A DNA stretch of 22,895 nt from positions 1 to 22,895 of IMG/VR virus record IMGVR_UViG_3300022934_000204; one strand, 5' to 3'. The DNA is from a virus. The first letter of the stretch is position 1, and each line of letters opens with the position of its first letter. Below the pieces are notes generated by a model. That model worked only from the letters and a program-made list of their open reading frames with translations. It was not told where the DNA came from and made no database searches. Of the stretch, positions 7,608 to 17,009 are shown piece after piece. Both the position numbers and the translations under genes were made by a program.

Positions 7608-9452
7608 ATGGCCACAAATATCACATCCACAGCTCTTGATTTTCAAAATATAAAAGAAAAGCTAAAAACATATTTAGCTGACAAAGATGAATTTTCTGAT
7701 TATGATTTTGAAGGTGCAGGTTTATCAAATATTTTAGATGTATTAGCATATAATACACACTTTAATGGATTAACTGCTAATTTTGCATTGAATGAAGCAT
7801 TTTTAAATACCGCACAGTTAAGAAGTTCAGTAGTTGGCCACGCTGAAGTTTTGGGATTAACTGTTAGATCAAAAACTTCTTCTCAAGTTTCACTTAAAGT
7901 TTCTTTAGATTTATCATCAGCTGTCACTAAGCCTGATTCCATTGATTTGCCAGCATATACTTCATATACAACTAGTGTAGATGGTACATCATATACATTT
8001 TATACAATTCAAAAATATACAGCTACAGATGACGGAACTGGAGTATATGTTTTTGTAAATGATGATGGTGAAGAATCAATTCTTGCGTATGAAGGTGAAA
8101 TTGTAACAAAAACATTTTATGTTGGTGAAACAGATGATTATCAAGTTTATGTTATTCCAGATGTAAATATGGATACTGCAACCGCAGTTGTAGATGTATA
8201 TGATTCAACAACTTCATCATCTTATACTACATATACAGAATTATCACAAGCTATTACTGTTAATTCAAATTCAACATATTACACAATTAGAGAAGCTCCT
8301 AATGGTTTCTTTGATTTGCAGTTTGGAGATGGAGTTACTTTTGGTAAAGCACCAACAGTTGGAAGCAAAATTGTAGTAAAATATTTAAGAGCAAGTGGTG
8401 GTGGTGCGAATGGAAGTTCTTCATTTTCTGCATCATCTGATATTACAGTAGACTCAATTGATTATACACAGACAGTAGTTACTTTATCTAAATCAACTGC
8501 TGGAGCAGAAAAACAATCTATTGAATCTGTAAGACAAAACGCTCCAATAGCTTTTGCAGCACAACAAAGATTAGTAACACCTTTAGACTATGAAGGTTTG
8601 ATTCAATCTAAATTTACAAGTGTTAGATCAGTGAAAGCTTGGGGTGGTGAAGATAATATACCTTTAGATTATGGTAAAATGTTTATTAGTTTACAGTTTG
8701 ACGATGATGTTACAGCTGCATCTCAAACAACAGTAAAAGCCAATATTCAAACACAATTGACTGATAACTTATCAATTGGATCAATCACGCCAGAATTTGT
8801 AGATCCTGAAAATGTTTATTTAGAACCAACAGTAATATTTGAATATGATCCTGATCTAACCGGTTTAACAGCAGGTAATATGGAAAGCAGAGTTAAAACA
8901 AAAGTAATTAACTATGTAAATACAAACATGAATACTTTTGGTAAAGTATTTAGAAGATCTATTTTACTTGCTGATATTGATGAAATGGATAATGCAATAC
9001 TTTCTTCAAAAATGGATTTAAAAGTACAATTAAGGTTAACTCCAACGTTTGGATCTACCGCTTATGCATATGATTTAAAATTCCCAGTTCCAATTGCTTT
9101 ACCAGATGATGTGAATTACGTAATAAAATCTGAAAACTTTGTTCATTCAAATGGGACTGTTGCTTTTATTAGAAATAAATTAAAAACTTCTAATTTACAA
9201 CTTATAAATGCTACAACTGGATCAGTAATTGCTGATAATATTGGATCATATAAAAACACTAATGGAGTTGTTTCTATTAGTTCTTTATCACCATTATCTG
9301 TTTCAAGTGGAAATACTTATATTAAGTTTTCAGTTACACCTGCAAATCAGTCGGTTATAAGACCTCTTAGAAATTATATAATTAAAATAGATCCACAGAA
9401 AACTGTTGCTGCAGCTTTAAAAGATGATCAGAATACGAAAGTCTCATTATAA
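7608..9452 (+). CDS. 6: Baseplate wedge subunit gp6 (baseplate J-like)
   Basis: A 614-residue protein, close to T4 gp6 (660 residues). The N-terminus has the characteristic LDFQNIKEKLKTYLADKDEF, then LSNILDVLAYNTHFNGLTAN and LNTAQLRSSVVGHAEVLGL (about residues 10-85). Around residues 304-335 it has VRQNAPIAFAAQQRLVTPLDYEGL, the signature of the baseplate J/gp47 family, and a C-terminal half of alternating strands and helices (VKTKVINYVNTNMNTFGKVF). gp6 dimers form the iris-like ring that holds the six wedges together around the hub and drive the change from the extended to the contracted state. The start is immediately after the gp25 stop. The stop TAA overlaps the next ATG by one base. Nothing is missing compared with the family. 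Confidence 0.93.
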   Translation: MATNITSTALDFQNIKEKLKTYLADKDEFSDYDFEGAGLSNILDVLAYNTHFNGLTANFALNEAFLNTAQLRSSVVGHAEVLGLTVRSKTSSQVSLKVSLDLSSAVTKPDSIDLPAYTSYTTSVDGTSYTFYTIQKYTATDDGTGVYVFVNDDGEESILAYEGEIVTKTFYVGETDDYQVYVIPDVNMDTATAVVDVYDSTTSSSYTTYTELSQAITVNSNSTYYTIREAPNGFFDLQFGDGVTFGKAPTVGSKIVVKYLRASGGGANGSSSFSASSDITVDSIDYTQTVVTLSKSTAGAEKQSIESVRQNAPIAFAAQQRLVTPLDYEGLIQSKFTSVRSVKAWGGEDNIPLDYGKMFISLQFDDDVTAASQTTVKANIQTQLTDNLSIGSITPEFVDPENVYLEPTVIFEYDPDLTGLTAGNMESRVKTKVINYVNTNMNTFGKVFRRSILLADIDEMDNAILSSKMDLKVQLRLTPTFGSTAYAYDLKFPVPIALPDDVNYVIKSENFVHSNGTVAFIRNKLKTSNLQLINATTGSVIADNIGSYKNTNGVVSISSLSPLSVSSGNTYIKFSVTPANQSVIRPLRNYIIKIDPQKTVAAALKDDQNTKVSL

Positions 9453-10417
9453 TGAAAACTTTAACGGATTTAAATAGATTACCTATTTCTATGCAAAAAA
9501 GCATGGTAAAAGAAATTTTACCAGCTTATTTTGTTCAGGATTATCCTAATTTAATTACGTTTTTAGATGCATATTATGATTTTTTAGATAGTGGTGATAA
9601 TTTTGGCGATTTAATTCAAGATTTATACACAATTAGAGATGTTGAAGCAAGTACTTTATCACAATTAGACTTATTATTTAAAGAAGTTGCTTTAGGCATT
9701 TCAAATACACAATTTACGACACCTAGAGAAGTTTTACGTAATTTTGCTAAATTTTTTAGGTCAAAAGGTACAAAATATTCCGCTGAGGGATTTTTTAGAG
9801 CTTTTTTCGGTGAAGATGTAACAATTTCAAATCCTAAAGACAATTTGTTTATTGTTGGTGAGTCAGAAATTGGGATGGACTCACTAAAATACTTACAAGA
9901 TGGTGCATTATACCAATTTTTATCAGTTTTAGTAAAAGTTCCTCTTTCAATCGCAACTTGGGGAAATTTATACAAGAAATTTGTTCATCCAGGAGGTTTT
10001 TATCTTGGTGCTGAAGTTTTAATTGAAACATCTCAGTCAACAAGTTTACTTGGACCAACAATAATATTAGATTCTGACTTATATTCTGATTCTGGCGAAA
10101 TAACAGTTGTAAGTGAAGGTAATCTTATTGATGATTTAATTACAGCTCAGGATCTTTCACTAATTCAAACTATGGGTAGAACTGAATATATTAATTCAGG
10201 TGCTTATGTTTGGACTTTACCATCTGGTTTACTTGAAACTGATAGTAGTTACACAGATAGAAATGCAGATTCAGATCAAACAGTTTATACTGTAAGACTT
10301 GAACCTAATATGCAAATTAGAGATAAACAAACCTTGACAGTTTCACAATTAGATTCTGATTATACATCAATTTATGATTTGATGCAAAATACATACGAAT
10401 ATTACCCTGCATCTTAA
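9452..10417 (+). CDS. 7: Short gp7/gpI-like baseplate wedge protein
   Basis: A 321-residue protein in the place of T4 gene 7, between gp6 and gp8. Residues about 20-125 read like the P2 gpI (tail protein I) core that also lies inside T4 gp7: LITFLDAYYDFLDSGDNFGDLIQDLYTIRDVE, LSQLDLLFKEV, then PREVLRNFAKFFRSKGTKYSAEGFFRAFFG, where the KGT segment is typical. Residues about 170-195 (NLYKKFVHPGGFYLGAEVLIE) follow, and a Ser/Asp-rich tail (about 200-321) carries three Asp-Ser-Asp tripeptides. T4 gp7 has 1032 residues, so this would be a minimal version lacking the large peripheral domains. In the wedge it should form a heterotrimer with two gp6 chains. Identification rests on synteny plus the gpI-like pattern. 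Confidence 0.68.
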   Translation: MKTLTDLNRLPISMQKSMVKEILPAYFVQDYPNLITFLDAYYDFLDSGDNFGDLIQDLYTIRDVEASTLSQLDLLFKEVALGISNTQFTTPREVLRNFAKFFRSKGTKYSAEGFFRAFFGEDVTISNPKDNLFIVGESEIGMDSLKYLQDGALYQFLSVLVKVPLSIATWGNLYKKFVHPGGFYLGAEVLIETSQSTSLLGPTIILDSDLYSDSGEITVVSEGNLIDDLITAQDLSLIQTMGRTEYINSGAYVWTLPSGLLETDSSYTDRNADSDQTVYTVRLEPNMQIRDKQTLTVSQLDSDYTSIYDLMQNTYEYYPAS

Positions 10418-10425
10418 TATAAATA
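10418..10425 (+). promoter_or_regulatory. T4-type late promoter upstream of gp8
   Basis: The exact octamer TATAAATA just after the stop codon of the gp7-like gene and 23 bases before the gp8 ATG. A ribosome binding site AGGA (10437-10440) lies between the two with eight bases of spacing to the start. It should drive late transcription of gp8 and the giant virion protein. Confidence 0.78.
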
Positions 10426-10448
10426 CTAAAAAATATAGGACATAAAGC

Positions 10449-11813
10449 ATGACGGCAGTTATTACCGATAGATTTAGACATAGTATTGTTGGTGACATTA
10501 TAGATGGCATTAACGATTCAAGCAGTACATACTACATCGGTCTGGGTAGATCCGAGTATTGGGATAGTTCTGATACTGCTCCAACACCAACAAATGATTT
10601 GGCTGAAGTTAGAGAATTCCGCCAAAGTTTACAAGCAATTAAAAAAATTACCGCTACTTCTTATGTTGTACCAAGAGTAAATTGGATTACTGGTACTACT
10701 TATGCACAATATGATGACACAACAGCTGGTTATCCATCACCGTCCTATTATGTGATGACCGAAAACTTTGGTGTTTATATTTGCTTAAGAACAGGTAGAA
10801 ATGCAGCAGGAGAAACCGTTGCATCAACCGTTGAGCCTTCAGGTTCAAATAATCATCCATTTGAAACTGCTGATGGATATGTTTGGAAGTTTTTATATAC
10901 AATTTCTGCTTTAGAAGCAAACTATTTCTTATCTGCTAATTATATGCCTGTAAGTAAAATTGTAGGGTCTTTAGATTCAGACGCAACAGGTATTCAACTT
11001 AAGCATAAAGAAATTCAAGACACTGCAAAATCAGGAATGATTACATCCATCTTAGTTACTAATGGTGGTTCTGGATATACATCCCCACCTGACATAGTAA
11101 TTAGTGGAAATGGTGATACAATTGTAACTGGATCAATTACTTCAACTATTGATTCTTCAGTGGATAGTGGATCAGTTACTAGAATCGAGTTTGCTAATGA
11201 TTCATCTACTTTAATTTATCCAACAAATTATGATTATGCGAGTGTCACACTTACCGGCGGAGGTGGTTCTGGTGCAACAGCTAGAGCTATTATTTCCGAT
11301 GAAGATGGAATTGGATTTGACGCTAGAAAAGATCTAAAATCATCAGCACTTATGTTACATACTAAAGTGAGTGGAAGTGAAGAAGACTTTATTGTTGTTC
11401 AAGATTTTAGACAAGTTGGTTTAATTAGAGATCCTAAAAAATATGGATCTGATTCAGACTTTATCGATAATACTGGTAATGCTTTACGTTCTTTAACATT
11501 ATCATCAACTACAACTGCATTTAGTGTAGATAAAACAATTGTTGGTGCTACTTCAGGAACAAAAGCATATATTGATGAAGTAGATTCTGATACAATTTAT
11601 TATCATCAATCAGCAGCTACTGGATATGGTTCATTTAATAGCGGTGAAACAATAACAGAATCAGATGGACCTGGAGAAGGTATAATTGGAACTATCACAG
11701 ATTCATCTGAGTTTGATCCATTCTCTGGAGACGTCTTATACATAGATAACAGATCTGCTATCGAAAGAATGTCTAATCAAATCGAAGACATTAAAATCAT
11801 TTTACAACTGTAA
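10449..11813 (+). CDS. 8: Baseplate wedge subunit gp8
   Basis: A 454-residue protein with strong gp8 signatures: TDRFRHSIVGDIIDGIND and STYYIGLGRSEYW at the N-terminus, EVREFRQSLQAIKKITATSY with VVPRVNW (about 57-80), YVMTENFGVYICLRTGRNAAG (about 101-121), and ADGYVWKFLYTIS (about 140-153). The C-terminus (GDVLYIDNRSAIERMSNQIEDIKIILQL) is also typical. T4 gp8 has 334 residues; the extra length lies mainly at about residues 198-285, where NGGSGYTSPPDIVISG and LTGGGGSGATARAII form a beta-rich segment common in phage tail proteins, which looks like an insertion. gp8 forms a dimer in each wedge and braces gp7 and gp10 in T4. Start ATG has AGGA upstream and a late promoter. Three Asp-Ser-Asp tripeptides occur. 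Confidence 0.92.
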   Translation: MTAVITDRFRHSIVGDIIDGINDSSSTYYIGLGRSEYWDSSDTAPTPTNDLAEVREFRQSLQAIKKITATSYVVPRVNWITGTTYAQYDDTTAGYPSPSYYVMTENFGVYICLRTGRNAAGETVASTVEPSGSNNHPFETADGYVWKFLYTISALEANYFLSANYMPVSKIVGSLDSDATGIQLKHKEIQDTAKSGMITSILVTNGGSGYTSPPDIVISGNGDTIVTGSITSTIDSSVDSGSVTRIEFANDSSTLIYPTNYDYASVTLTGGGGSGATARAIISDEDGIGFDARKDLKSSALMLHTKVSGSEEDFIVVQDFRQVGLIRDPKKYGSDSDFIDNTGNALRSLTLSSTTTAFSVDKTIVGATSGTKAYIDEVDSDTIYYHQSAATGYGSFNSGETITESDGPGEGIIGTITDSSEFDPFSGDVLYIDNRSAIERMSNQIEDIKIILQL

Positions 11814-11824
11814 GAGCATAAAAC

Positions 11825-14800
11825 ATGACTATAACCTTCACAGAAAATATTCTTAATACAAGATATAGAGATGACTATTTAGATAGTGATAACTATTATA
11901 GAATTCTCTTTAATAAAGGAAGAGCTTTGCAAGCGAGAGAACTTACTCAAATGCAAACTATTCTTCAAAATCAAATTGAAAGATTTGGTAGAAATATTTT
12001 TAAAGAAGGTGCATCAGTTGTTCCTGGTGGTGCAACTTTAGATGATACAGTAGAATTTGTTAAATTAAACACAACTACAAACGCTTTCCCTACAGATGGC
12101 TCTGAAATTAATGAAACGTTTACTGGTCAAAATTCTGGAGTTAAAGTTCGAGTTCTTTCATCAGAAGCGGCATCAGGCTCAGATCCTGCAACTCTATTTG
12201 TGACATATACAAATACATTAAGTGGAACTACTGGATCAACACCTATTCGTTTAAGCGCTGGTGAAGATATTGTTGGAGATAACACTGGTACTACTTTAAC
12301 GGTTCAAACAACAAATACTGGTTCAAATCCTGCTGTTGGTAAAGGTGTTAAGTTTTCGATTAGTGAAGGTTCATTTTTTGTAAATGGATTTTTTGTATAT
12401 GCTCAATCGCAATCTTTAATTATCTCAAAATATACACCGGATGTAACAATTGAAGTTGGATTTAAAATAGTTCAAGAAATTGTAACTTCTGATGATGATA
12501 GTGGTTTATATGACAATTCAGGTTCTGTTCCAAATACGACAGCTCCTGGCGCGGATCGTTATAGAATTAGGTTAGTTTTAACAACAAGAGACGATATAGA
12601 TTCAGATGAAACTTTTGTTTATTTAGCTAAACTAGTAAATTCAGAAGTAAGAGATGTAGTAACTGGATTTAATCAATATAATAAAATTAATGATCTATTA
12701 GCTCTTAGAACAAAAGAAGAATCAGGTAATTATATTGTTAAACCTTTCAAAATTTCTTTTGATTCTGATGGAGATGACAATACTAAACTTGATTTAAATG
12801 TAAGTGATGGTACTGCTTATGTAAATGGTTATAGAGCAGCTAAAGCGATCCCATCAACAATCTCAATGAATAGAGCTAGAGATACACAATTATTAGAAAA
12901 TGAAGTTGTAGCAGCTAATTATGGAAATTATATTATTGTTGAAAATCTTTTAGCATTACCAAATATTCATCAATTTGGCACAGTAAATTTAAGAGATAAT
13001 GCCACCTATTTTCAAGGTTCTAATATTGGTACTGCAAGAATTAGAGCAATTGATGCTGCAGGAAATAATACTTATAGATTATATCTATTTAATATTTCTA
13101 TGAATAGTGGTTATAATTTTAGAGATGTTAGGTCTATTGGAACATCTGCAGAAGATAATTCTTCTTTAGTTTTAGAAAATGGTATAGCTGTTTTAAAGGA
13201 TGCTAACAATGAAAGTTTAATATTTCCTCTTCCAGAACAAAGACCATCTAATATTGAAGATATTTCTTTACAAGTACAAAGGCGCTTTCTTGTAACAGCA
13301 GACTCAGCTGGAGCTGCATCTTTAAACTTATCAGCAACTGGAGAAACGTTTTCCAATACAACAGATTGGCTTGTTTCTGTTGACTCAAGTGGAGAAATTA
13401 TTTCTCCAACTATTTCAGGTTCTGGTGCAACATCTGCATCAATTACATCTGCTCCAACTGGATCACTACTTGAAATTATTGCATACGTAAATAAATCAGC
13501 AGGACAAATTAGATCTAAAACTGATACTGAAACTACAGACATTGCTTCTATAGAATCTGATGGTTCTGGTGTTAAATACGTAGATCTTGGATTAGTTGAT
13601 GTATATGACTATAGCTACATTCGTGATGATTCAGCTAATGGTAAAGATATTTCACATAAATTTACACTTGATGGTGGTCAAAGAGATGCATATTATGGAT
13701 TAGGCAGATTAGTTCTTAAAGGTGGTCAAACTCAAAATAATAGTGTTGCTTACAAAATTAAACACTTTACACATGGTGCTACAGGTGACTTTTTTGGAAT
13801 CAATTCATATTCAGGATTTAATTATGCTAGAATTCCTAGTCATACTTTAAAAGATGGTACTATAATTGATCTTAGAAATTATTTAGATTTTAGACCAACT
13901 GTAAACTCTAGTAATACTTTTACAGGTGGAACTGCAAGAATTAATGAACTACCTAAAAACACAGATTTAATTAATGCAGATGTAACTTATTATCTACCAA
14001 GATATGACAGATTAATCTTGGATGAAAATGGCAATGTAAGTGTCTTAGAAGGTGTTTCTTCTTTAGATCCTAAGTTTAAAGAAATTCCTGAAAATTCTAT
14101 TGAGCTTTACAGATTTAGAATGAATCCATATACTCTTAATGATTCAGATATGGATGTGCAATACGTTGAAACAAAAGGCTACACGATGAAAGATATTAAT
14201 AATATCGAAAAGCGTGTTGATAGATTGGAAGAAACAACTGCACTTACACTATTAGAGCTTGACACTAGTATTTTAGAAGTTTTGGATTCTTCAGGCAACA
14301 ATAGAACAAAATCTGGCTTTTTGGCTGATAATTTTGTAGATCACTTCCATTCATTGGTTGGTAATCCTGAGTATAGAGCTTCTATTAATCCTCAAAAAGG
14401 AACATTAAACACAGCCTTTGTTGAAAAAAATGTTGGACTAGTTTATGATTCAGACGAATCTACAAACACTATCATTAAAGGCGATAACATTTATATTAAA
14501 TATGATGAAGAAGAGTGGATTGTTCAAGATAAAGTATCTCGTACTGAAAACGTTAACCCATATGCAGCATTCCAATTTAATGGTCAATTAATCATTTCTC
14601 CAGCATCAGATGAGTGGAGAGATGTTACTATTGGCACTAGAGTTATTGATGGTGGAAGTCGTATCCCTACTAATCAAGAACTTTTAGCGCAATCTATTGA
14701 ATGGAATTGGAATGGTGTTGATAGAGAAACAGGCGAAGCAGTTTCAAGAGTAGTTTCTAATAGAACTATTAGAACATTAGTTGATGATCGTGTACTTGAT

Positions 14801-16789
14801 ATTGCAATTGCACCATTCATAAGATCTAGAAGAGTATTCTTTAAAGCTGCAGGACTCAGACCGAATACAAAAATTATTCCATACTTTGATCAGGTAGATG
14901 TATCAACATGGTGTAGAGCAACTACATTCCAAAATGTAAATGCTGGTCGTACTGAATTCGGAAATACTCAAAATAACGCTACGACTCACCCTGATGGTTC
15001 TTCAGAGCTATTTACTGATGCTGGTGGTGAAGTTGAAGGTTCATTCTTTATTCCAAACACTTCGTCAATACAATTTAGAACTGGTGCTAGAGAATTTACA
15101 CTTTTAGATATTACAGCGTATGATCCAGATAATTCTAGTTCTGTAGCTACAGCAATCTATACTGCTGAAGGAGTATTAGAAACTAGACAACAAACTATTA
15201 TTTCTACAAGATTGCCGCCGCCCCCTGCGCCTCCTCCTCGTCCAAGAAGACCAAGAAGAATTGATCCAATTGCTCAATCTTTTTATGTCAGTGAAGAATA
15301 TGGCGCATTTATCACAAAAGTACGGCTATTCTTTAAAACTAAATCAGATGATATGCCAGTTTGGGTACAAATTCGTCCTATGGTAAATGGCCATCCTTCT
15401 GATACTGAAATCATCCCAGGATCTGTAAAAATCTTGCAACCTGCTAATGTTGCAATTTCTGATGATGCAACATCTCCAACAGATTTCGAGTTTGATGAGC
15501 CTCTTTATCTTGCACCTAATACAGAATATTGTGTAGTAGTTATGGCTGACACTACTGATTATAATGTATATATTGCAAAAATGGGAGAATTTATTTTAAA
15601 CACTACAACTGCTAGAGTTACTAAACAGCCTACATTAGGTTCTTTCTTTAAATCGCAGAATGCAATGACATGGGATCCTGCACAAGATGAAGACTTAATG
15701 TTTACATTGTATAGAGCTGATTTTGATACTGCTACAGATGGAGTTGCATATTTAAGAAATGACACTCTTCCAAATAGACTACTAAATAGTAATCCTATTT
15801 CTACAACATTGGGTGATTCTGATGTTTATGTAGCACATAAAGATCATGGTTTCTCAGTAGGAGATGAAGTAACTATTCAAGGTGTAAGTGAAGCTGTTGG
15901 TGGAATTCCTGCAATTTCACTAAATGGTGTTCACACAATTACAGAAGTTGATGGGTTTGGATATAAACATACACACACTTCTGCTGCAACATCAACAAAT
16001 AGTGGTGGTGGATCCGCAGTATTAGCTAATGAAAACGCAATGTTTGATGTCTTATATCCATACATTCAAACAATTGCTCCAGATAAAACGGGTCTACTAT
16101 TTAATGGTAAGTTCCATTCAGGTAAATCTTTTGCTGGAACTGAAACACCATATTTAGAAGATGCTACACAAACAGCATTAAATAATCGTGGAGCTAATTA
16201 TTTCTCTAATCCAAAAGTTGTAGCTAACTCTGATAAAGAAGGTGACTTAGGAACAGAGACTGCTAAGATGTATGTTACAATGACTACAGAAAACTCTTAC
16301 GTTTCACCAGTTCTTGACTTACAACGTGCATCTCTTTCTATGATTAATCATAGAATAGACAAACAAGCTGCAGCTGCAGCAACAGGGTTTAATGTTCCAA
16401 TTGATTACGTTGCGGAAACTGATCCTCAAGAAGGATCACATATGTCTAAACATATTACAAAACCTATCACACTTGTTAATGATGCAGTTGGCCTAAAAAT
16501 ATTAATTAGTGCTAATAGACCTTCTGTTTCTGACTTTGATGTTTACTATAAAACACTTGGTGAAAATGATGTTATTTCAGATGTAAATTGGGTTTTAGCA
16601 TCGAAAGAAGCTAATGTTCCAAGTGATGAAAATAGAGAAGTTTATAGAGATTATAGATATCTTGTTGGTGGTGATGGTGGTTCTTTAGATCCATTTACAA
16701 TTTTCCAAATTAAAATTGTATTTAAATCAACTAATAGTTCTAAAGTTCCAACGATTAAAGATTTGCGGGTTATTGCACTTGGCGTATAA
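11825..16789 (+). CDS. Giant virion structural protein with DUF4815-like N-terminus
   Basis: A 1654-residue protein, the largest in the window. Its N-terminus (LNTRYRDDYLDSDNYYRILFNKGRALQARELTQMQTILQNQ) matches the start of the DUF4815 family of large phage tail proteins that I recall from T4-like cyanophages. The chain is long and beta-rich; a helical stretch lies near residues 785-815 (DINNIEKRVDRLEETTALTLLELD). At residues 1131-1145 there is a Pro/Arg-rich hinge, PPPPAPPPRPRRPRR. Next comes RIDPIAQSFYVSEEYGAFITKVRLFFKTK (about 1145-1173), which resembles a carbohydrate-binding-like beta-sandwich start seen in other phage tail proteins. A second beta-rich region ends in TIKDLRVIALGV. Position after gp8, and the lack of gp9-gp12 homologues nearby, suggest it replaces T4 gp10-type wedge periphery or links fibres to the baseplate. 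Six Asp-Ser-Asp tripeptides occur. Exact role unproven. Confidence 0.75.
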   Translation: MTITFTENILNTRYRDDYLDSDNYYRILFNKGRALQARELTQMQTILQNQIERFGRNIFKEGASVVPGGATLDDTVEFVKLNTTTNAFPTDGSEINETFTGQNSGVKVRVLSSEAASGSDPATLFVTYTNTLSGTTGSTPIRLSAGEDIVGDNTGTTLTVQTTNTGSNPAVGKGVKFSISEGSFFVNGFFVYAQSQSLIISKYTPDVTIEVGFKIVQEIVTSDDDSGLYDNSGSVPNTTAPGADRYRIRLVLTTRDDIDSDETFVYLAKLVNSEVRDVVTGFNQYNKINDLLALRTKEESGNYIVKPFKISFDSDGDDNTKLDLNVSDGTAYVNGYRAAKAIPSTISMNRARDTQLLENEVVAANYGNYIIVENLLALPNIHQFGTVNLRDNATYFQGSNIGTARIRAIDAAGNNTYRLYLFNISMNSGYNFRDVRSIGTSAEDNSSLVLENGIAVLKDANNESLIFPLPEQRPSNIEDISLQVQRRFLVTADSAGAASLNLSATGETFSNTTDWLVSVDSSGEIISPTISGSGATSASITSAPTGSLLEIIAYVNKSAGQIRSKTDTETTDIASIESDGSGVKYVDLGLVDVYDYSYIRDDSANGKDISHKFTLDGGQRDAYYGLGRLVLKGGQTQNNSVAYKIKHFTHGATGDFFGINSYSGFNYARIPSHTLKDGTIIDLRNYLDFRPTVNSSNTFTGGTARINELPKNTDLINADVTYYLPRYDRLILDENGNVSVLEGVSSLDPKFKEIPENSIELYRFRMNPYTLNDSDMDVQYVETKGYTMKDINNIEKRVDRLEETTALTLLELDTSILEVLDSSGNNRTKSGFLADNFVDHFHSLVGNPEYRASINPQKGTLNTAFVEKNVGLVYDSDESTNTIIKGDNIYIKYDEEEWIVQDKVSRTENVNPYAAFQFNGQLIISPASDEWRDVTIGTRVIDGGSRIPTNQELLAQSIEWNWNGVDRETGEAVSRVVSNRTIRTLVDDRVLDIAIAPFIRSRRVFFKAAGLRPNTKIIPYFDQVDVSTWCRATTFQNVNAGRTEFGNTQNNATTHPDGSSELFTDAGGEVEGSFFIPNTSSIQFRTGAREFTLLDITAYDPDNSSSVATAIYTAEGVLETRQQTIISTRLPPPPAPPPRPRRPRRIDPIAQSFYVSEEYGAFITKVRLFFKTKSDDMPVWVQIRPMVNGHPSDTEIIPGSVKILQPANVAISDDATSPTDFEFDEPLYLAPNTEYCVVVMADTTDYNVYIAKMGEFILNTTTARVTKQPTLGSFFKSQNAMTWDPAQDEDLMFTLYRADFDTATDGVAYLRNDTLPNRLLNSNPISTTLGDSDVYVAHKDHGFSVGDEVTIQGVSEAVGGIPAISLNGVHTITEVDGFGYKHTHTSAATSTNSGGGSAVLANENAMFDVLYPYIQTIAPDKTGLLFNGKFHSGKSFAGTETPYLEDATQTALNNRGANYFSNPKVVANSDKEGDLGTETAKMYVTMTTENSYVSPVLDLQRASLSMINHRIDKQAAAAATGFNVPIDYVAETDPQEGSHMSKHITKPITLVNDAVGLKILISANRPSVSDFDVYYKTLGENDVISDVNWVLASKEANVPSDENREVYRDYRYLVGGDGGSLDPFTIFQIKIVFKSTNSSKVPTIKDLRVIALGV

Positions 16790-17009
16790 TGATAGTAGAT
16801 ATGTTAAAATTGAAGGACATACAGACCTAGTTAAAGATAAAGTAACTGGGGCTGTATTGAATGTAAGTAAAGATGTAAATAAAGCTAGAAAAGCAAAAAA
16901 TATAAGACAAGAAAAAGAACGTGAATTTGAAAACTTAAAAAATGATGTAAAAGAAATGAAAGATATGCTTGAAAAAGTCATAAGCGCTATGAGTAAAACC
17001 AATGGCTAG
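16779..17009 (+). CDS. Small charged coiled-coil protein, conserved-type hypothetical
   Basis: The recognisable protein begins near NDSRYVKIEGHTDLVKDKVTGAV and continues with a Lys/Glu-rich helix (KARKAKNIRQEKEREFENL to MKDMLEKVIS), so it is a short globular head plus coiled coil. I recall similar small proteins beside tail genes of marine T4-like phages, with no known function. The start is uncertain. The only in-frame ATG is at 16716, which would add 21 residues read from within the giant protein gene. A TTG at 16779 gives LAYNDSRYVKIEG as the start of the chain and is preferred here because the overlap is only 11 bases. The ATG at 16789, in the TAATG context used throughout this genome, is in another frame and stops after 13 codons. 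The last codons overlap the next gene start (17002) by eight bases. Confidence 0.6.
   Translation: MAYNDSRYVKIEGHTDLVKDKVTGAVLNVSKDVNKARKAKNIRQEKEREFENLKNDVKEMKDMLEKVISAMSKTNG

Noticed and set aside
8194-8376. 60-codon + strand frame inside gp6
   Set aside because: Out-of-frame shadow rich in Leu/His/Gln with no ribosome binding site and no family resemblance.
9616-9975. Minus-strand open frame of 119 codons
   Set aside because: Opposite the gp7-like gene, whose coding is well supported; Lys/Ser-rich antisense translation of A/T-rich codons.
13111-13542. Minus-strand open frame of 143 codons
   Set aside because: Lies fully inside the giant virion protein gene, shows no recognisable motif, and every supported gene in the window is on the + strand.
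16370-16382. Short CTGCAG/GCAGC repetition
   Set aside because: Codes for an alanine run in a helix of the giant protein; too short to be a repeat element.
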